From the NCBI RefSeq assembly GCF_025642155.1, contig NZ_CP106798.1:248001-312000 (forward strand): 64,000 nt of DNA, in the 5' to 3' direction. The position numbers and the translations under genes were made by a program. Every line of letters begins with the position of its first letter. Position 1 is the stretch's first letter. This document shows, piece by piece, positions 1 to 11,704 of the stretch. Origin of the DNA: Streptomyces sp. HUAS 15-9. Its GTDB lineage: Bacteria; Actinomycetota; Actinomycetes; Streptomycetales; Streptomycetaceae. The notes below the pieces were generated by a model. The model ran no database searches. It saw nothing but the letters and a program-made list of their open reading frames with translations, and was not told the DNA's origin.

Positions 1-3000
1 AGCGCCTGGCGTTCGGGGCGGTCGGCTCGGAGTACGGGGACCGTGACGATGTCGTCCACACAGCCCTGCGCCATGCCGCTGAGGACACCGCCGGGACCGA
101 TCTCCACGAACGTGGTCACACCCAGCTCGTGCAGGGTCCGCACGCCATCGGCGAAGCGCACCGCTTCACGGACGTGCCGGACCCAGTATTCGGGGGTGTA
201 CGGCTCGGCCAGGCGACCGGTGAGGTTGGAGACCACCGGGATCCGCGGCTCACTGAACGTCAGACCGCGCACGACGTCCCCGAACTCATCCAGCATCGGA
301 TCCATCAACGGCGAATGAAACGCGTGACTGACCGTCAACCGGGAAGTTTTACGGCCCTGTTGGGTGAAGACCTCGGCGATCCCCAGTACGGCATCCTCGG
401 CTCCGGAGATCACAACGGATCGAGGGCCGTTGACCGCCGCGATGCCGACCTCGTCGGTCAGGTGCGGCAGCACCTCGTCCTCGGTCGCCTGGACCGCGAC
501 CATGGCGCCGCCGGTCGGCAGCGCCTGCATCAACGCGGCGCGCGCCGACACCAGCTTCGCCGCATCCTCGAGCGACAACACACCCGCCACATGCGCGGCC
601 GCGATCTCACCCACCGAGTGTCCGGCCACATAGTCCGGCCGGACCCCCCACGACTCCAGCAGCCGGAACAAGGCCACCTCAACGGCGAACAACGCCGGCT
701 GCGTCGAACCCGTCTGATTCAACGTCTCCGAGTCGACATCGACCGGCCCATCCAGAAGCGCACACACCTCGTCGTACGCCGCAGCAAACACCGGACAGGA
801 CGCGTACAACTCACGCCCCATCCCCAGCCGCTGCGACCCCTGACCCGAGAACAAGAACCCGATCTTGTCTGCCGAGTGAGCGCGCCCGGCGACGACGTTC
901 GCCGCCGGTTCGCCTGCCGCAAGGGCCTCCAGACCCGCCCGCAGTTCGGCAAAGTCGATGCCGATCACCGCGGCCCGGTGCTCCAGCGCCGACCGCGTCG
1001 TGGCCGACGAGAATCCGACGTCGACGGGCGACGCGTCGTCGGTCGCGAAGTCCAGCAGACGGTCCGCCTGGGCCCGCAGCGCCACTTCACTCTTGGCCGA
1101 CAGCACCCACGGCACGGGCACCGGGTGGTGTTCCCGGGCCGGCTCGGCCGTGGCCGCGGCGGGCGCCTCCTCGATGATGGTGTGCGCGTTGGTGCCGCCG
1201 ATGCCGAAGGACGACACCGCGGCCCGGCGGGGCCTGGCGGTCCCGGGCCATTGCACCGGCTCGGTCAGCAGCCGCACGGCGCCCGCGGACCAGTCGACGT
1301 GGGCGGTCGGCTCGTCCACATGGAGTGTCTGCGGCAGCACGCCGTACTGCATCGCCAGCACCATCTTCATCACGCCGGCGACGCCCGCCGCGGCCTGTGT
1401 GTGACCGATGTTGGACTTGACCGAGCCCAGCCACACCGGCCGGTCGTCGGAGTGTTCCTGGCCGTACGTGGCGAGGAGCGCCTGCGCCTCGATCGGGTCG
1501 CCGAGCCTGGTCCCCGTGCCGTGGGCCTCGACGGCGTCCACATCGGCCGGCGTGAGCCCGGCGGACGCCAGCGCCTGCCGGATCACCCGCTGCTGCGCGG
1601 GACCGTTGGGCGCGGTCAGACCGTTGGACGCACCGTCCTGGTTCACCGCACTGCCCCGTACGACGGCCAGCACTCGGTGCCCGTTCCGACGGGCGTCGGA
1701 CAGCCGCTCCACCAGCAGCAGGCCGACGCCTTCGCCCCAGCCCGTGCCGTCGGCACCGGCCGCGAACGCCTTGCACCGGCCGTCGGGCGACAGCCCGCGC
1801 TGCCGGCTGAACTCCACGAACAGGTCCGGCGTGGTCATGACGGTGACACCCCCGACCAGGGCCATCGAGCACTCGCCGCTCCGCAGTGCCTGCGCGGCAA
1901 GGTGGAGGGCCACGAGCGACGACGAGCACGCCGTGTCGACGGTGACCGCTGGGCCCTCGAGGCCGAACGTGTAGGAGATGCGTCCGGAAACGACCGAGGC
2001 CGCCTTGCCGGTGAGGGCATATCCCTCGATCTCCTCGGGCGCGTTGCGCAGCCCGTTGGCATAGTCCTGGCCGTTGGTGCCGATGAAGACACCGGTACGG
2101 CCGGCCCGGACGGACGCGGGGGCGATGCCGGCGCGCTCGAAGGCCTCCCACGCGGTCTCCAGGAGCAGCCGCTGCTGAGGATCCATGGCCAGCGCCTCGC
2201 GCGGCGAGATCCCGAACAGACCGGCGTCGAAGCGGTCGGCGCCCTGGATGAAGCCGCCCTCGCGCGAGTACGTCTTGCCGGGCCGGTCGGGGTCGGGGTC
2301 GTAGAGCGCGTCGATGTCCCAGCCGCGGTCGGTGGGGAAGCCGGACATCGCGTCCCGGCCGGAGCTCAGCAGCTCCCACAGGTCCTCCGGCGACTGGACG
2401 CCGCCGGGGAAGCGGCAGCTCATGCTGACGATCGCGAGGGGCTCGTCGGCCGCGGCGGCGGCCGTCGCCTGCGCGGCGGCCGCCTCCAGTCCCTGCCGGC
2501 CGAGGAGCTCCTCGCCCAGGTGGCGGGCGAGGGCAGTGGGGGTCGGGTGGTCGAAGACCAGGGTGGTGGGCAGCTTGAGGCCGGTGGCCGTGTTGAGCCT
2601 GTTGCGCAGTTCGACGGCGGTGAGCGAGTCGAAGCCGGTCTCACGGAACGTCCGGTCGGCTTCGAAGGCGCCCTTGCCCGTGTGGCCGAGCACGGTGGCG
2701 GCCTGCTCGCGGACCAGGTCCAGCAGGATGCGGCCCTGTTCTGCTTGCGTGGCGCCGAAGAGGCGCTGGACCAGCGCGGACACGGGCACTTCGGCGCTCT
2801 GCGCGGCCTGGGCGCGTGCTTCGAGGGCCTTGCGGGCCTCGGGCACGCCGTACAGCAACGGGCAGGGACGCGTGCCGGCGAAGGCCGGGACGAAGCGGTC
2901 CCAGTCCACGTCCGCGACGGTCACTGAGGTCTCGCCGTGGGTCAGCGCACCGTGCAGCGCGGAGATCGCGGGAAGGGCCGCGATCGCCCTTACGCCGCGC

Positions 3001-6000
3001 CGCCGCAGGTGGTCACCGGCGGCGCCATCGGCCATCCCTCCGGCAGCCCAGGATCCCCACGCGACGGCCAGCGCGGGAACGCCCTGCGCCCGGCGCTGCT
3101 CGGCGAGCGCGTCGAGGAAGGCGTTCGCGGCACCGTAGGCGCCCTGGCCGCTGTTGCCCCAGACACCGGTCATCGAGGAGAAGAGCACGAAGGCGTCCAG
3201 GTCCTTGCGGTCCCGGGTGAGCTCGTGCAGGTGGAGCGCCGCGTCCACCTTGGGGCGCAGCACGTGGTCGAGGCGCTCGGGCGTGAGCGATTCGACCAGC
3301 CCGTCGTCGAGTACGCCCGCGGTGTGCACCACGGCGTTCACGGCGTGCCGGCCGAACAACTCGGCGAGCGCGTCACGGTCGGCCGCATCGCACGCGGTGA
3401 TCGTTACCTGAGCACCCAACTCCTCGAGCTCCGCCTTGAGTTCGGCGGCGCCCGGGGCGTCGGGGCCCCGACGACTGGTGAGCACCAGGTGCTCGGCACC
3501 GGCACCGGCGAGCCAGCGGGCTACGTGCCCACCCAACGCACCCGTACCACCGGTCACGAGCACGGTGCCGCGCGGCGACCAGGATGCGTCCACCGGCGCC
3601 GTGCTCTGCGGCGCACGCACCAGGCGGCGGCCGTACACGCCCGAGGCGCGTACGGCGAGCTGGTCCTCGTCGGCCTGGGTCAGCAGGCCGGCCAGTCGCT
3701 CCAGCGCGCGGGAGTCGAGTTCGGCGGGCAGGTCGACGAGCCCACCCCAGCGCTGCGGCTGTTCCAGCGCGACGATCCTGCCCAGGCCCCAGAGCTGGGC
3801 GGAGACGGGGTCGGTCAGCAGGTCCGCCGTGCCGGTTGACACTGCGCCGCTGGTCAGGCACCACAGCGGGGCCTCGATCCCGACGTCACCAAGGGCCTGG
3901 ACAAGCAGAACGAGCCGCTGGAGGGCGCCCGTCCCCGCCTCCCCCTGTGCTGCGGCGAACAGGATGCCGTCGGCCTGCTCGTGCCCGGCGTCGGCGAAGG
4001 CCCGAGCGAGCGCCTCGCGGTCGGTGTCCTCGCCCACGGCGAACGGTACGAGAGCGACGCCGAGTTCCGTGAACCCGGCGCGGATCGCCTCGGTCCACGC
4101 GGTCTCCTCGGAGACCACGTAGAGCCAGGTCCCCGACCCAGCGGCCCCGACGATGTCACCGAGCGGGTGCCAGGTGATCCGGTAGCGCCAGCCGTCGGCG
4201 GTGGACTGCTCGCGCCGCTGCCGGCGCCAGGCGGACAACTTGGGTGCGACCACGTCCAGTTCGGCGGGCTCCAGTCCCAGGAGCGCACCGAGAGATGCCT
4301 GGTCCTCGCTCTCGACAGAGTCCCAGAACTCGGCGTCCATCACCTCCGGGGCGCCGGCGGTCGCCGCCTGAGGCGCATCGAGCCAGTAGCGCTCACGCTG
4401 GAAGGCGTAGGTCGGCAGGTCGACGCGGCGCGCACCCGGGAAGAGCGCCTGCCAGTCGGGCGAGATGCCGTGGGTGTGCAGCTGCCCGACAGCGGTGACG
4501 AGGGCGTACGGCTCGGGGTGGTCGGTCCGGAGTACGGGGACGGTGACGATGTCGTCCGCACAGCCCTGCGCCATGCCGCTGAGGACACCGCCGGGACCGA
4601 TCTCCACGAACGTGGTCACACCCAGCTCGTGCAGGGCCCGCACACCGTCGGCGAAGCGCACCGCTTCACGGACGTGCCGGACCCAGTATTCGGGGGTGTA
4701 CGGCTCGGCCAGGCGACCGGTGAGGTTGGAGACCACCGGGATCCGCGGCTCACTGAACGTCAGACCGCGGAGGACCTCCCCGAACTCATCCAGCATCGGA
4801 TCCATCAACGGCGAATGGAACGCATGACTGACCTTCAGACGGGACGTCTTACGACCCTGACCGGCGAAGATCTCACCGATCGCGACGACCGCGTCCTCCA
4901 CGCCGGAAACCACAACGGACTGAGGGCCGTTGACCGCCGCGATGCCGACCTCGTCGGTCAGGTGCGGCAGCACCTCGTCCTCGGCCGCCTGGACCGCGAC
5001 CATGGCGCCGCCGGTCGGCAGGGCCTGCATCAACGCCGCACGCGCCGACACCAGCTTCGCCGCATCCTCGAGCGACAACACACCCGCCACATGCGCGGCC
5101 GCGATCTCACCCACCGAGTGTCCGGCCACATAGTCCGGCCGGACCCCCCACGACTCCAGCAGCCGGAACAAGGCCACCTCAACGGCGAACAACGCCGGCT
5201 GCGTCGAACCCGTCTGATTCAACGTCTCCGAGTCGACATCGACCGGCCCATCCAGAAGCGCACACACCTCGTCGTACGCCGCAGCAAACACCGGATAGGA
5301 CGCGTACAACTCACGCCCCATCCCCAGCCGCTGCGAACCCTGACCCGAGAACAAGAACCCGACCTTGTCCCCGACAGCACCACCCACCAAAGCGGCCCCG
5401 GAAACAATCGCCTCCAGCCCCCGCCGGAACTCCCCGAGCTCCTCCCCCACAACCACCGCACGGCGCTCCAGCACCGCACGCGACGTCGCCAGCGAGAACG
5501 CCACGTCCTCCCGCCGAACCCCAGCACCACCGACGCCGCCCCCGACGCCCTCGGCGTCCAGGAACGACAACAGCCGCCCCGCCTGCTCCCGCAACGCCAC
5601 ATCGCTCTTCGCCGACAACACCCATGGGACCGGTCCCGCAACTGCCGTCGTCCCACGGGCGGGCTCTTCGCTCGTCGCGGCCTGCTCGACGATGACGTGC
5701 GCATTGGTGCCGCTGATACCGAAGGAGGACACCGCGGCCCGGCGCGGCACCTCACGCGCGGGCCACTCCATGGCCTCGGTCAGCAGTCGTACGCCGCTTG
5801 CCGACCAGTCCACGTGCGGGGTCGGCTCGTCGACATGCAGAGTCTGCGGCAGCACACCGTGCCGCATCGCCATGACCATCTTGATCACGCCGGCCACGCC
5901 CGCCGCGGCCTGTGTGTGACCGATGTTCGACTTCAGCGAACCCAGCCACAACGGCCGGTCGCTGTCCCGTCCCTGGCCGTAGGCGGCGATGAGGGCTTCC

Positions 6001-9000
6001 GCCTCGATCGGGTCGCCGAGCCGCGTGCCCGTACCGTGCGCCTCCACGGCGTCGACGTCCGCGGGCGCCAGTCCGGCGGCCGCCAGGGCCTGGCGGATGA
6101 CGCGCTGCTGGGAGGGGCCGTTGGGCGCCGTGAGTCCGTTCGACGCGCCGTCCTGGTTGACCGCGCTGCCCCGCACGACGGCCAGCACCTGGTGGCCGTT
6201 GCGCCGGGCGTCGCTGAGCTGCTCCACCAGGAGCATGCCGACGCCTTCGGCCCAGCCGGTGCCATCCGCGTCGGCCGCGAACGCCTTGCACCGGCCGTCG
6301 GCCGACAGGCCGCGCTGGCGGCTGAACTCCACGAACATGCCGGGCGTGGACATCACGGTGACGCCGCCGGCCAGGGCCATCGTGCACTCGCCGCTCCGCA
6401 GCGACTGGACGGCCAGGTGCAGGGCGACCAGGGACGACGAGCAGGCCGTGTCCACCGTGACCGCGGGGCCTTCGAGGCCGAACGAGTAGGCCACACGGCC
6501 CGAGGCGACGCTGGTCGTCGTGCCGGTCAGCAGGTAGCCCTCGATGCCGTCGACCGGCTCGTGCAGCCGAGGGCCGTAGTCCTGTGCGGTCGCGCCGATG
6601 AACACGCCCGCCCGGCTCCCGCGCAGCGAGGCCGGATCGATGCCGGCCCGCTCGAAGGCCTCCCACGCGGTCTCCAGGACCAGCCGCTGCTGCGGGTCGA
6701 TCGCGGCGGCCTCGCGGGGGCTGATGCCGAAGAAGCCTGCGTCGAACTCGGCCGCCTCGTGCAGGAAGCCGCCGTGCCGCGTCGAGGACTTGCCGGGTGT
6801 GCCGGGCTCAGGGTCGCAGAGCGCTTCGACGTCCCAGCCGCGGTCCGCCGGGAATCCGGAGATGGCGTCGCCGCCGGAGACAACCAGTCGCCACAGGTCC
6901 TCCGGGGAGCTCACACCGCCGGGCAGGCGGCAGCTCATGGCGACGATGGCGATGGGCTCGTCGGGGTCGGCCACCGTCGCGGGCGCGGAGGCCGCCGCGT
7001 CCTCGCCGCCCAGGGACTGGGCGGCGAGGTGGCGGGCGAGCGCGGCAGGGGTCGGGTGGTCGAACAGCAGCCCGCTGGGCAGGCGGAGGCCGGTGGCCTC
7101 GCCGAGCTGGTTGCGCAGTTCCACCGAGCTGAGCGAGTCGAAGCCGAGGTCCTTGAACGTCCACTCGGTCTCGACCCGGCGGGCTTCGGCGTGGCCCAGG
7201 ACGGCGGCGATGTGTGCGCGGACCAGGTCGAGCACGGCCTCGTCGCGTTCGGACTCGGGCAGTCCGGCCAGCCGCCGGCCCAGGACTCCGACAGGCGCTG
7301 TGTCGGTCTCGGCGATGGCGTCCGGCTGCGGAGCCGCGGGAACCCAGCCGGTGGTGGTGACGGGCGACGTGGTGTCACCGTCGAGCCAGTACCGCTGCCG
7401 TTCGAAGGCGTAGGTGGGGAGCGCGACTTTGCGGCGTGTGCCTCGCCCGCCGCCGACCAGGGCGTCCCAGTCCGGCTCCATGCCGTGGACGTGGAGCGAC
7501 GCGACCGCCGCCAGCAGGGCCTGCGCCTCGGGGCGACGGGCGCGCAGGGCGGGGACGAACAGGGACGCGTTGTCAGCTCCGGCGCGGGCCATGGCGGTGA
7601 GTACGCCGCCGGGGCCGAGCTCCAGGTACGTGCGGACGCCGTGCTCGTCGAGGCGGGCGACGCCGTCGGCGAAGCGGACCGCGTCGCGCACGTGGCGGAC
7701 CCAGTACTCGGCCGTGCATCCTTCGTACCCCGAGGGCTCCTCGGACAGTCGGCCCGTCACGTTGGACACGATCGGGATGTGCGGGGCGTGGAAGGTCAGA
7801 CGCTTGGCCACGTCCCGGAACTCCGCCAGCATGGGTTCCATGTGCGGGGAGTGGAAGGCGTGGCTGACCCGCAGTCGGCTGGTCTTGCGGCCCAGGGCGG
7901 CGAAGGCGTCGGCGATCTCGGTGGCGAGGTCCTCGTCGCCGGAGACGACGACGGAGTCCGGGCCGTTCAGGGCGGCGATGCTCACGCGGTCCGTGTGGTC
8001 GCCGATACGGGCACGGACCTCGTCCTCCGCGGCCTGGACGGCGATCATGGCGCCGCCGGCGGGCAGGGCCTGCATCAGGCGGCCGCGCGCGGCCACGAGG
8101 GCGCAGGCGTCGGCGAGCGAGAGGACGCCGGCCACATGCGCGGCGGCGAGTTCGCCGATGGAGTGCCCCATCAGTACGTCGGGCGTGATGCCCCAGCTCT
8201 CCAGCAGCCGGAACAGGGCGACCTCGACGGCGAACAGCGAGGTCTGCGTGTAGAGGGTCCGGTCGAGTTCGGCGGCTTCGTCGGTGCCTTCGCGGGCGAA
8301 CATGACCTCGCGCAGCGGCCGCGGCAGCAAGGGGTCGAGGTGTGCGCACACCTCGTCCAGCGCGAGGGCGAACGCCGGGAAGGTCTCGGCCGGTTCGCGG
8401 CCCATGCCGGCTCGCTGGCTGCCCTGGCCCGAGAAGAGAAAGGCGAGCTCGCCGCGCGGGCCGGTGCGACCCGCGGTCAGTGCGGCGTCGATGCCGCCGG
8501 TGGACAGCTCGCGCAGGGCGCGCAAGAAGTCGTCGCGCTCCTCACCCACGACGACGGCCCGATGTTGGAAAGCGGTGCGGCCGGTGGCCAGCGACCAGCC
8601 GACGTCGGGCAGGGCGAGATCGGGACACACCTCGGCGTGTGCGAGCAGGGCGGAGGCCTGGGCGCGCAGCCCGGATTCGGTCTTGGCGGACAACGGCCAA
8701 AGGGTCGCAGCCGCGCCCGTACCCGCGTCCACAGCCGCGCCCGTACCCGCGCCCGCAGCCTCACCCGCCGCCGTCGCCTGGTGTTCGGCCAGCACGATGT
8801 GGCAGTTGGTGCCGCCCATGCCGAACGAGTTGACGCCGGCGAGCAACGGGCGGCCGTCCTCGGCAGCCCATTCGCTGTGCTCGGTCTGCACCTGCATGTT
8901 CAGTCGGTCCAGCGGGATCGCCGGGTTCGGCGTCTCGAAGTTGAGGCTGGCGGGGAGTTGACGGTGGTTGAGCGACAGGACCGACTTCAGCAGGCCGGTG

Positions 9001-10124
9001 ATGCCGGCGGCGCCCTCCAGATGGCCGACGTTGGTCTTGGCCGAGCCGACCCGCAGAGGGCGGCCGGGCTCGCGTCCCGTGCCGAGCACTGCGCCGAGCG
9101 CCGCTGCCTCGATGGGGTCACCGACCTTGGTACCGGTGCCGTGCAACTCCACGTAGCCGACGTGGGCGGGGTCGATTCCGGCCCGTTCGTAGGCGAGTCG
9201 GAGCACCTGTTCCTGCCCGGACTGCAGAGGTACGGTCAGCCCGTCGCCGCCACCGTCGTTGTTGACCGCACTGCCGCGGATCACGCAGTAGACGGGGTCG
9301 CCGTCCGCAACCGCCCGGGCGAGAGGCTTGAGGACGACGATGCCACCGCCCTCGCCGCGGACGTAACCGTTCGCACGAGCGTCGAAGGTGAAGCAACGGC
9401 CGTCGGGAGACAGGCCGCCGAACTTGGCGGCGCCCAGGGTGCTCTCGGGGACGATGTTGAGGTTCACGCCGCCCGCGAGGGCGATCGTCGATTCGCCCTT
9501 GCGGAGGCTCTCGCAGGCCAGGTGGACCGAGACCAGGGATGAGGACTGGCCGGAGTCCACGGTCAGGCTGGGGCCGTTCAGACCGAGGAAGTACGAGACC
9601 CGGTTGGCGATGATGCTGCGGTGCAGGCCGGTGACGGTATGCGGGGAGATGGCCGTGAGTCCCAAACGGTGGTGCAGGATCGCGTAGTCGTCCCAGATGG
9701 CGCCGACGAACACTCCGGTGCGGGTGGAGCGCAGCGTCTCGGCGCGCACATGTGCGTCCTCCAGCGCTTCCCAGGCCAACTCCAGCACGAGCCGCTGCTG
9801 CGGGTCCATGGCGGCGGCCTCCTTGGGGGACAGCCCGAAGAACCCGGCGTCGAAGTGGCCGATGCGGTCGAGGAATCCGCCCCGGCGGATGTCGGTCCTG
9901 CCGGGTGCGGACGGGTCGGCGTCACCCACCGCGGCCCCGTCCCACCGGTCCGGGGGGACGTCGGTGATCGCGTCCGCGCCCGCGCTGAGCAGCCGCCAGA
10001 AGGCGACCGGATCGGCGGCCCCCGGCAGTCGGCACGCCAGGCCGATGACAGCTATGCCATCGGCCGATTCCGCCGAAGCCGAACCGGCCCGATTCCCCGT
10101 TCCGTTGAGCTCGGACTCGACCAT
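1..10124 (-). CDS. Modular type I polyketide synthase, loading module plus module 1 and start of module 2 (3' end outside window)
   Basis: The translation is continuous from ATG 10124 to the window edge (about 3374 residues). A GGTGGAG ribosome site lies just upstream of the start. Domains in order: KSQ about 15-440, with Gln193 replacing the active Cys in DSGQSSS; AT with GHSIGE Ser655; ACP Ser997 (GFDSL); KS with Cys1228 (DTACSSS); AT Ser1670; KR with GGTGALGG near 2190, LDD near 2272 and Tyr2330; ACP Ser2500; KS Cys2733; AT Ser3170. All three ATs carry HAFH, the malonyl-type motif. Known family rules predict acetyl from malonyl decarboxylation by KSQ, one malonate extension, and B1-type ketoreduction by the LDD-containing KR, with no DH in module 1. 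It is the first PKS protein of its assembly line. The product is unknown because the rest lies to the left. Confidence 0.95.
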   Translation of the reverse strand, partial: MVESELNGTGNRAGSASAESADGIAVIGLACRLPGAADPVAFWRLLSAGADAITDVPPDRWDGAAVGDADPSAPGRTDIRRGGFLDRIGHFDAGFFGLSPKEAAAMDPQQRLVLELAWEALEDAHVRAETLRSTRTGVFVGAIWDDYAILHHRLGLTAISPHTVTGLHRSIIANRVSYFLGLNGPSLTVDSGQSSSLVSVHLACESLRKGESTIALAGGVNLNIVPESTLGAAKFGGLSPDGRCFTFDARANGYVRGEGGGIVVLKPLARAVADGDPVYCVIRGSAVNNDGGGDGLTVPLQSGQEQVLRLAYERAGIDPAHVGYVELHGTGTKVGDPIEAAALGAVLGTGREPGRPLRVGSAKTNVGHLEGAAGITGLLKSVLSLNHRQLPASLNFETPNPAIPLDRLNMQVQTEHSEWAAEDGRPLLAGVNSFGMGGTNCHIVLAEHQATAAGEAAGAGTGAAVDAGTGAAATLWPLSAKTESGLRAQASALLAHAEVCPDLALPDVGWSLATGRTAFQHRAVVVGEERDDFLRALRELSTGGIDAALTAGRTGPRGELAFLFSGQGSQRAGMGREPAETFPAFALALDEVCAHLDPLLPRPLREVMFAREGTDEAAELDRTLYTQTSLFAVEVALFRLLESWGITPDVLMGHSIGELAAAHVAGVLSLADACALVAARGRLMQALPAGGAMIAVQAAEDEVRARIGDHTDRVSIAALNGPDSVVVSGDEDLATEIADAFAALGRKTSRLRVSHAFHSPHMEPMLAEFRDVAKRLTFHAPHIPIVSNVTGRLSEEPSGYEGCTAEYWVRHVRDAVRFADGVARLDEHGVRTYLELGPGGVLTAMARAGADNASLFVPALRARRPEAQALLAAVASLHVHGMEPDWDALVGGGRGTRRKVALPTYAFERQRYWLDGDTTSPVTTTGWVPAAPQPDAIAETDTAPVGVLGRRLAGLPESERDEAVLDLVRAHIAAVLGHAEARRVETEWTFKDLGFDSLSSVELRNQLGEATGLRLPSGLLFDHPTPAALARHLAAQSLGGEDAAASAPATVADPDEPIAIVAMSCRLPGGVSSPEDLWRLVVSGGDAISGFPADRGWDVEALCDPEPGTPGKSSTRHGGFLHEAAEFDAGFFGISPREAAAIDPQQRLVLETAWEAFERAGIDPASLRGSRAGVFIGATAQDYGPRLHEPVDGIEGYLLTGTTTSVASGRVAYSFGLEGPAVTVDTACSSSLVALHLAVQSLRSGECTMALAGGVTVMSTPGMFVEFSRQRGLSADGRCKAFAADADGTGWAEGVGMLLVEQLSDARRNGHQVLAVVRGSAVNQDGASNGLTAPNGPSQQRVIRQALAAAGLAPADVDAVEAHGTGTRLGDPIEAEALIAAYGQGRDSDRPLWLGSLKSNIGHTQAAAGVAGVIKMVMAMRHGVLPQTLHVDEPTPHVDWSASGVRLLTEAMEWPAREVPRRAAVSSFGISGTNAHVIVEQAATSEEPARGTTAVAGPVPWVLSAKSDVALREQAGRLLSFLDAEGVGGGVGGAGVRREDVAFSLATSRAVLERRAVVVGEELGEFRRGLEAIVSGAALVGGAVGDKVGFLFSGQGSQRLGMGRELYASYPVFAAAYDEVCALLDGPVDVDSETLNQTGSTQPALFAVEVALFRLLESWGVRPDYVAGHSVGEIAAAHVAGVLSLEDAAKLVSARAALMQALPTGGAMVAVQAAEDEVLPHLTDEVGIAAVNGPQSVVVSGVEDAVVAIGEIFAGQGRKTSRLKVSHAFHSPLMDPMLDEFGEVLRGLTFSEPRIPVVSNLTGRLAEPYTPEYWVRHVREAVRFADGVRALHELGVTTFVEIGPGGVLSGMAQGCADDIVTVPVLRTDHPEPYALVTAVGQLHTHGISPDWQALFPGARRVDLPTYAFQRERYWLDAPQAATAGAPEVMDAEFWDSVESEDQASLGALLGLEPAELDVVAPKLSAWRRQRREQSTADGWRYRITWHPLGDIVGAAGSGTWLYVVSEETAWTEAIRAGFTELGVALVPFAVGEDTDREALARAFADAGHEQADGILFAAAQGEAGTGALQRLVLLVQALGDVGIEAPLWCLTSGAVSTGTADLLTDPVSAQLWGLGRIVALEQPQRWGGLVDLPAELDSRALERLAGLLTQADEDQLAVRASGVYGRRLVRAPQSTAPVDASWSPRGTVLVTGGTGALGGHVARWLAGAGAEHLVLTSRRGPDAPGAAELKAELEELGAQVTITACDAADRDALAELFGRHAVNAVVHTAGVLDDGLVESLTPERLDHVLRPKVDAALHLHELTRDRKDLDAFVLFSSMTGVWGNSGQGAYGAANAFLDALAEQRRAQGVPALAVAWGSWAAGGMADGAAGDHLRRRGVRAIAALPAISALHGALTHGETSVTVADVDWDRFVPAFAGTRPCPLLYGVPEARKALEARAQAAQSAEVPVSALVQRLFGATQAEQGRILLDLVREQAATVLGHTGKGAFEADRTFRETGFDSLTAVELRNRLNTATGLKLPTTLVFDHPTPTALARHLGEELLGRQGLEAAAAQATAAAAADEPLAIVSMSCRFPGGVQSPEDLWELLSSGRDAMSGFPTDRGWDIDALYDPDPDRPGKTYSREGGFIQGADRFDAGLFGISPREALAMDPQQRLLLETAWEAFERAGIAPASVRAGRTGVFIGTNGQDYANGLRNAPEEIEGYALTGKAASVVSGRISYTFGLEGPAVTVDTACSSSLVALHLAAQALRSGECSMALVGGVTVMTTPDLFVEFSRQRGLSPDGRCKAFAAGADGTGWGEGVGLLLVERLSDARRNGHRVLAVVRGSAVNQDGASNGLTAPNGPAQQRVIRQALASAGLTPADVDAVEAHGTGTRLGDPIEAQALLATYGQEHSDDRPVWLGSVKSNIGHTQAAAGVAGVMKMVLAMQYGVLPQTLHVDEPTAHVDWSAGAVRLLTEPVQWPGTARPRRAAVSSFGIGGTNAHTIIEEAPAAATAEPAREHHPVPVPWVLSAKSEVALRAQADRLLDFATDDASPVDVGFSSATTRSALEHRAAVIGIDFAELRAGLEALAAGEPAANVVAGRAHSADKIGFLFSGQGSQRLGMGRELYASCPVFAAAYDEVCALLDGPVDVDSETLNQTGSTQPALFAVEVALFRLLESWGVRPDYVAGHSVGEIAAAHVAGVLSLEDAAKLVSARAALMQALPTGGAMVAVQATEDEVLPHLTDEVGIAAVNGPRSVVISGAEDAVLGIAEVFTQQGRKTSRLTVSHAFHSPLMDPMLDEFGDVVRGLTFSEPRIPVVSNLTGRLAEPYTPEYWVRHVREAVRFADGVRTLHELGVTTFVEIGPGGVLSGMAQGCVDDIVTVPVLRADRPERQA
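31..866 (-). repeat. Intragenic AT-domain repeat, copy B (module 2)
   Basis: This stretch aligns without gaps to 4531-5366, exactly 4500 bases away. Long runs are identical (for example 561-795) and one more diverged patch lies at about 312-418. It encodes the catalytic half of the AT domain. Identity collapses abruptly after about 866. The pattern suggests recent duplication or gene conversion between neighbouring modules. Confidence 0.9.
4531..5366 (-). repeat. Intragenic AT-domain repeat, copy A (module 1)
   Basis: Partner of the repeat at 31-866, in the same orientation and reading frame (offset 4500 is a multiple of three). It covers the AT active-site region GHSVGE and the HAFH specificity motif. 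The flanking DNA, including the linker at 5370-5640, is unrelated between the copies. Confidence 0.9.
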
Positions 10125-10274
10125 ATTCCACTCCACCCATCCACACAGAGAATGAAAGGCCCGCACCGTGACGACCACGGCACAGCTGATCGGGCCCGAC
10201 CGCGCGGCAACCAGTTGCGGCGTGACTTTAGTTTCAGTCCCACAGTCGCACGCCACCGCCGCGGCAGATCAGTT

Positions 10275-10345
10275 CTAGGGGAATCCCCAAATGGTCGACG
10301 TACACGAGCATTGACAGCTGGGGACATCTCTAAGGAGAACCCTAG
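10275..10345. promoter_or_regulatory. Three candidate PAS-LuxR (PimM-type) operators in the PKS/PPTase divergent region
   Basis: Compared with the published PimM consensus CTVGGGAWWTCCCBAG, site 1 at 10275-10290 (CTAGGGGAATCCCCAA) matches 14 of 16. Site 2 at 10318-10333 (CTGGGGACATCTCTAA) and site 3 at 10330-10345 (CTAAGGAGAACCCTAG) each match 13 of 16 and overlap by four bases. They lie in the roughly 410-base gap between the divergent PKS (start 10124) and PPTase (start 10536). Apart from these sites, no gene was recognised in that gap. Function is inferred; no such regulator gene is in the window. Confidence 0.6.
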
Positions 10346-10535
10346 GGACAGTTGTGGGAGAACTGCAGCCTGTGCAGGCTCCCCCAATTCTCCTCCGATG
10401 ATGAGGTTCCAGGTCTTTCATGGTGCATTTGCAGGCAGCCGGGAATCCCTCAGCACAGCCCTTTCATCGGCGCGCCCCCGGGTTTGCTGCGGCGCAGACG
10501 GCCGCGCCGCATTCTGCCCAGGGAGGACGGGCCCG

Positions 10536-11216
10536 TTGATCGAGGAACTGCTGCCGGACTGCGTGGTCGCCGTCGAAGCGTACGGCGACGACGAGTCAGG
10601 AAACACGGCCCTGTACCCCGAGGAGGAGGCTCTCCTCGCCCGGGCGGTCGCCAAGCGTCGCCGCGAGTTCACCGTCGTACGCTCCTGTGCCCGCCGCGCC
10701 ATGGACAAGCTCGGCGTGCCGCCGCAGCCGATCCTGCCCGGCGAGCGTGGCGCACCCAACTGGCCGGACGGGCTGGCCGGCAGCATGACTCACTGCGACG
10801 GCTACGGTGCCGCCGCCCTGGTCCGCACCGTCGACCTGGCCACACTCGGCATCGACGCAGAACCCCACCAGCCGCTCCCGGACGGCATCCTGGACGCGGT
10901 GTGCCTGCCCACGGAGGCGGAGCGGCTGCGCCGCCTGGCCCTCGACCATCCGGACGTCCACTGGGACCGGCTCCTGTTCAGCGCCAAGGAGTCCGTCTAC
11001 AAGGCGTGGTACCCCCTCACCGGCAAGTTGCTGGACTTCACCGAGGTCGCCATCACCGTCGTCGCCGACCCCACCGAGCAGCGCAGCGGCGGCTTCCGCG
11101 CCCGGCTCCTCGTCCCCGGCCCGTCGGTGGGTGACCGGCGCCTCAACCTCCTCGAGGGCCGGTGGGCCGTCCAGCAGGGGCTGGTGGCCACAGCGGTCAG
11201 CGTGCCGCACACCTGA
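10536..11216 (+). CDS. Sfp-type 4'-phosphopantetheinyl transferase
   Basis: 226 residues if started at TTG 10536, which has GGGAGGAC seven bases upstream. The frame is open further upstream, but that part is antisense to the PKS and is not credible. The family signatures are present: LGIDAE (GxDxE) for Mg/CoA binding and FSAKESVYKAWYP (WxxKESxxK type). These enzymes transfer the 4'-phosphopantetheine arm of CoA to the conserved Ser of carrier proteins, so it would activate the ACPs of the adjacent divergent PKS. The shared intergenic region with candidate PAS-LuxR sites suggests joint control. A perfect hairpin follows the stop. Confidence 0.93.
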   Translation: MIEELLPDCVVAVEAYGDDESGNTALYPEEEALLARAVAKRRREFTVVRSCARRAMDKLGVPPQPILPGERGAPNWPDGLAGSMTHCDGYGAAALVRTVDLATLGIDAEPHQPLPDGILDAVCLPTEAERLRRLALDHPDVHWDRLLFSAKESVYKAWYPLTGKLLDFTEVAITVVADPTEQRSGGFRARLLVPGPSVGDRRLNLLEGRWAVQQGLVATAVSVPHT

Positions 11217-11234
11217 CCCCGAGAAACTCCTGCC

Positions 11235-11273
11235 GGAGGGCCGAAGACCGCAAGGTACGGTCTTCGGCCCTCC
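11235..11273. terminator. Perfect 16-bp stem hairpin between convergent genes
   Basis: GGAGGGCCGAAGACCG, a seven-base loop, then its exact complement. It lies 18 bases after the PPTase stop and before the end of the convergent gene at 11363, so it probably terminates both. There is no clear U tract, which is common for Streptomyces terminators. Confidence 0.85.
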
Positions 11274-11362
11274 GACGGGGTGCAGCGGCCGTGCCGGCTC
11301 CGGCGACGGGTCGCAGAGGGTGGGGGGCCGCCCTCCCCTCGCAGCACAGCCTCCGATGCGGG

Positions 11363-11704
11363 CTAGAGGTGACCGAAGTAGCGGTCGTGATCCTCGTGCC
11401 GCTCGCTGTACCAGCCGTGGTGCCGACCCTGGTCCCAGCCCCAGCCCCAGCCCCGTTCCCGATCCCGATCCCGATCCCGATCCCGGCCTCGGCCCCAGTC
11501 CCAGCCCCTGGCCCTGTCCCGACCCCGGTCGCCGAAGCGACCGTCGTGGTCACGGTCGGTCCAGTGGCTGTGCGAGTAGCCCCTCCCGTTGTCGCGGTCG
11601 TGGCCGGCTCCGGAGGCCAGGGCCGGCGTGGCGGCCGCGCCGACGAGGGCACCCGAAGCCACACAGGTGGCGATCAGGCGAATCGTCGTACGAGAAACAG
11701 ACAT
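11363..11704 (-). CDS. Small secreted Arg/Asp-rich low-complexity protein
   Basis: 113 residues. The first ~31 form a clear Sec signal peptide (basic MSVSRTTIR, hydrophobic core, ALASG cleavage region). The mature part is almost all R, D, G, W, H and S, with repeated RDRDRD and GWGWGWD runs. A GAGGTGAC ribosome site sits seven bases before ATG 11704. The strongly charged repeat body suggests an exported, possibly cell-surface or matrix-binding protein, but no family was recognised and no function is assigned. The repeat DNA may vary in length between strains. The signal peptide makes this strand far more credible than the Pro-rich frame on the other strand. Confidence 0.75.
   Translation of the reverse strand: MSVSRTTIRLIATCVASGALVGAAATPALASGAGHDRDNGRGYSHSHWTDRDHDGRFGDRGRDRARGWDWGRGRDRDRDRDRERGWGWGWDQGRHHGWYSERHEDHDRYFGHL
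11430..11530. repeat. Imperfect hexanucleotide tandem repeat inside the secreted protein gene
   Basis: Runs of CCCGAT and CCCAGC units on the plus strand encode the alternating RD and GW runs of the minus-strand product. The unit length is a multiple of three, so copy changes would keep the frame. Confidence 0.85.

Noticed and set aside
31..5366. Reading the 4500-base-spaced AT copies as an insertion element
   Set aside because: Both copies are in frame inside PKS modules, have no terminal repeats or transposase, and differ by internal patches.
129..9542. Very long plus-strand open frames (932 and 1853 codons) opposite the PKS gene
   Set aside because: They are antisense to a perfectly conserved PKS frame, have Arg/His/Gln-rich composition and no recognisable domain. 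Long antisense frames are expected in GC-rich coding DNA.
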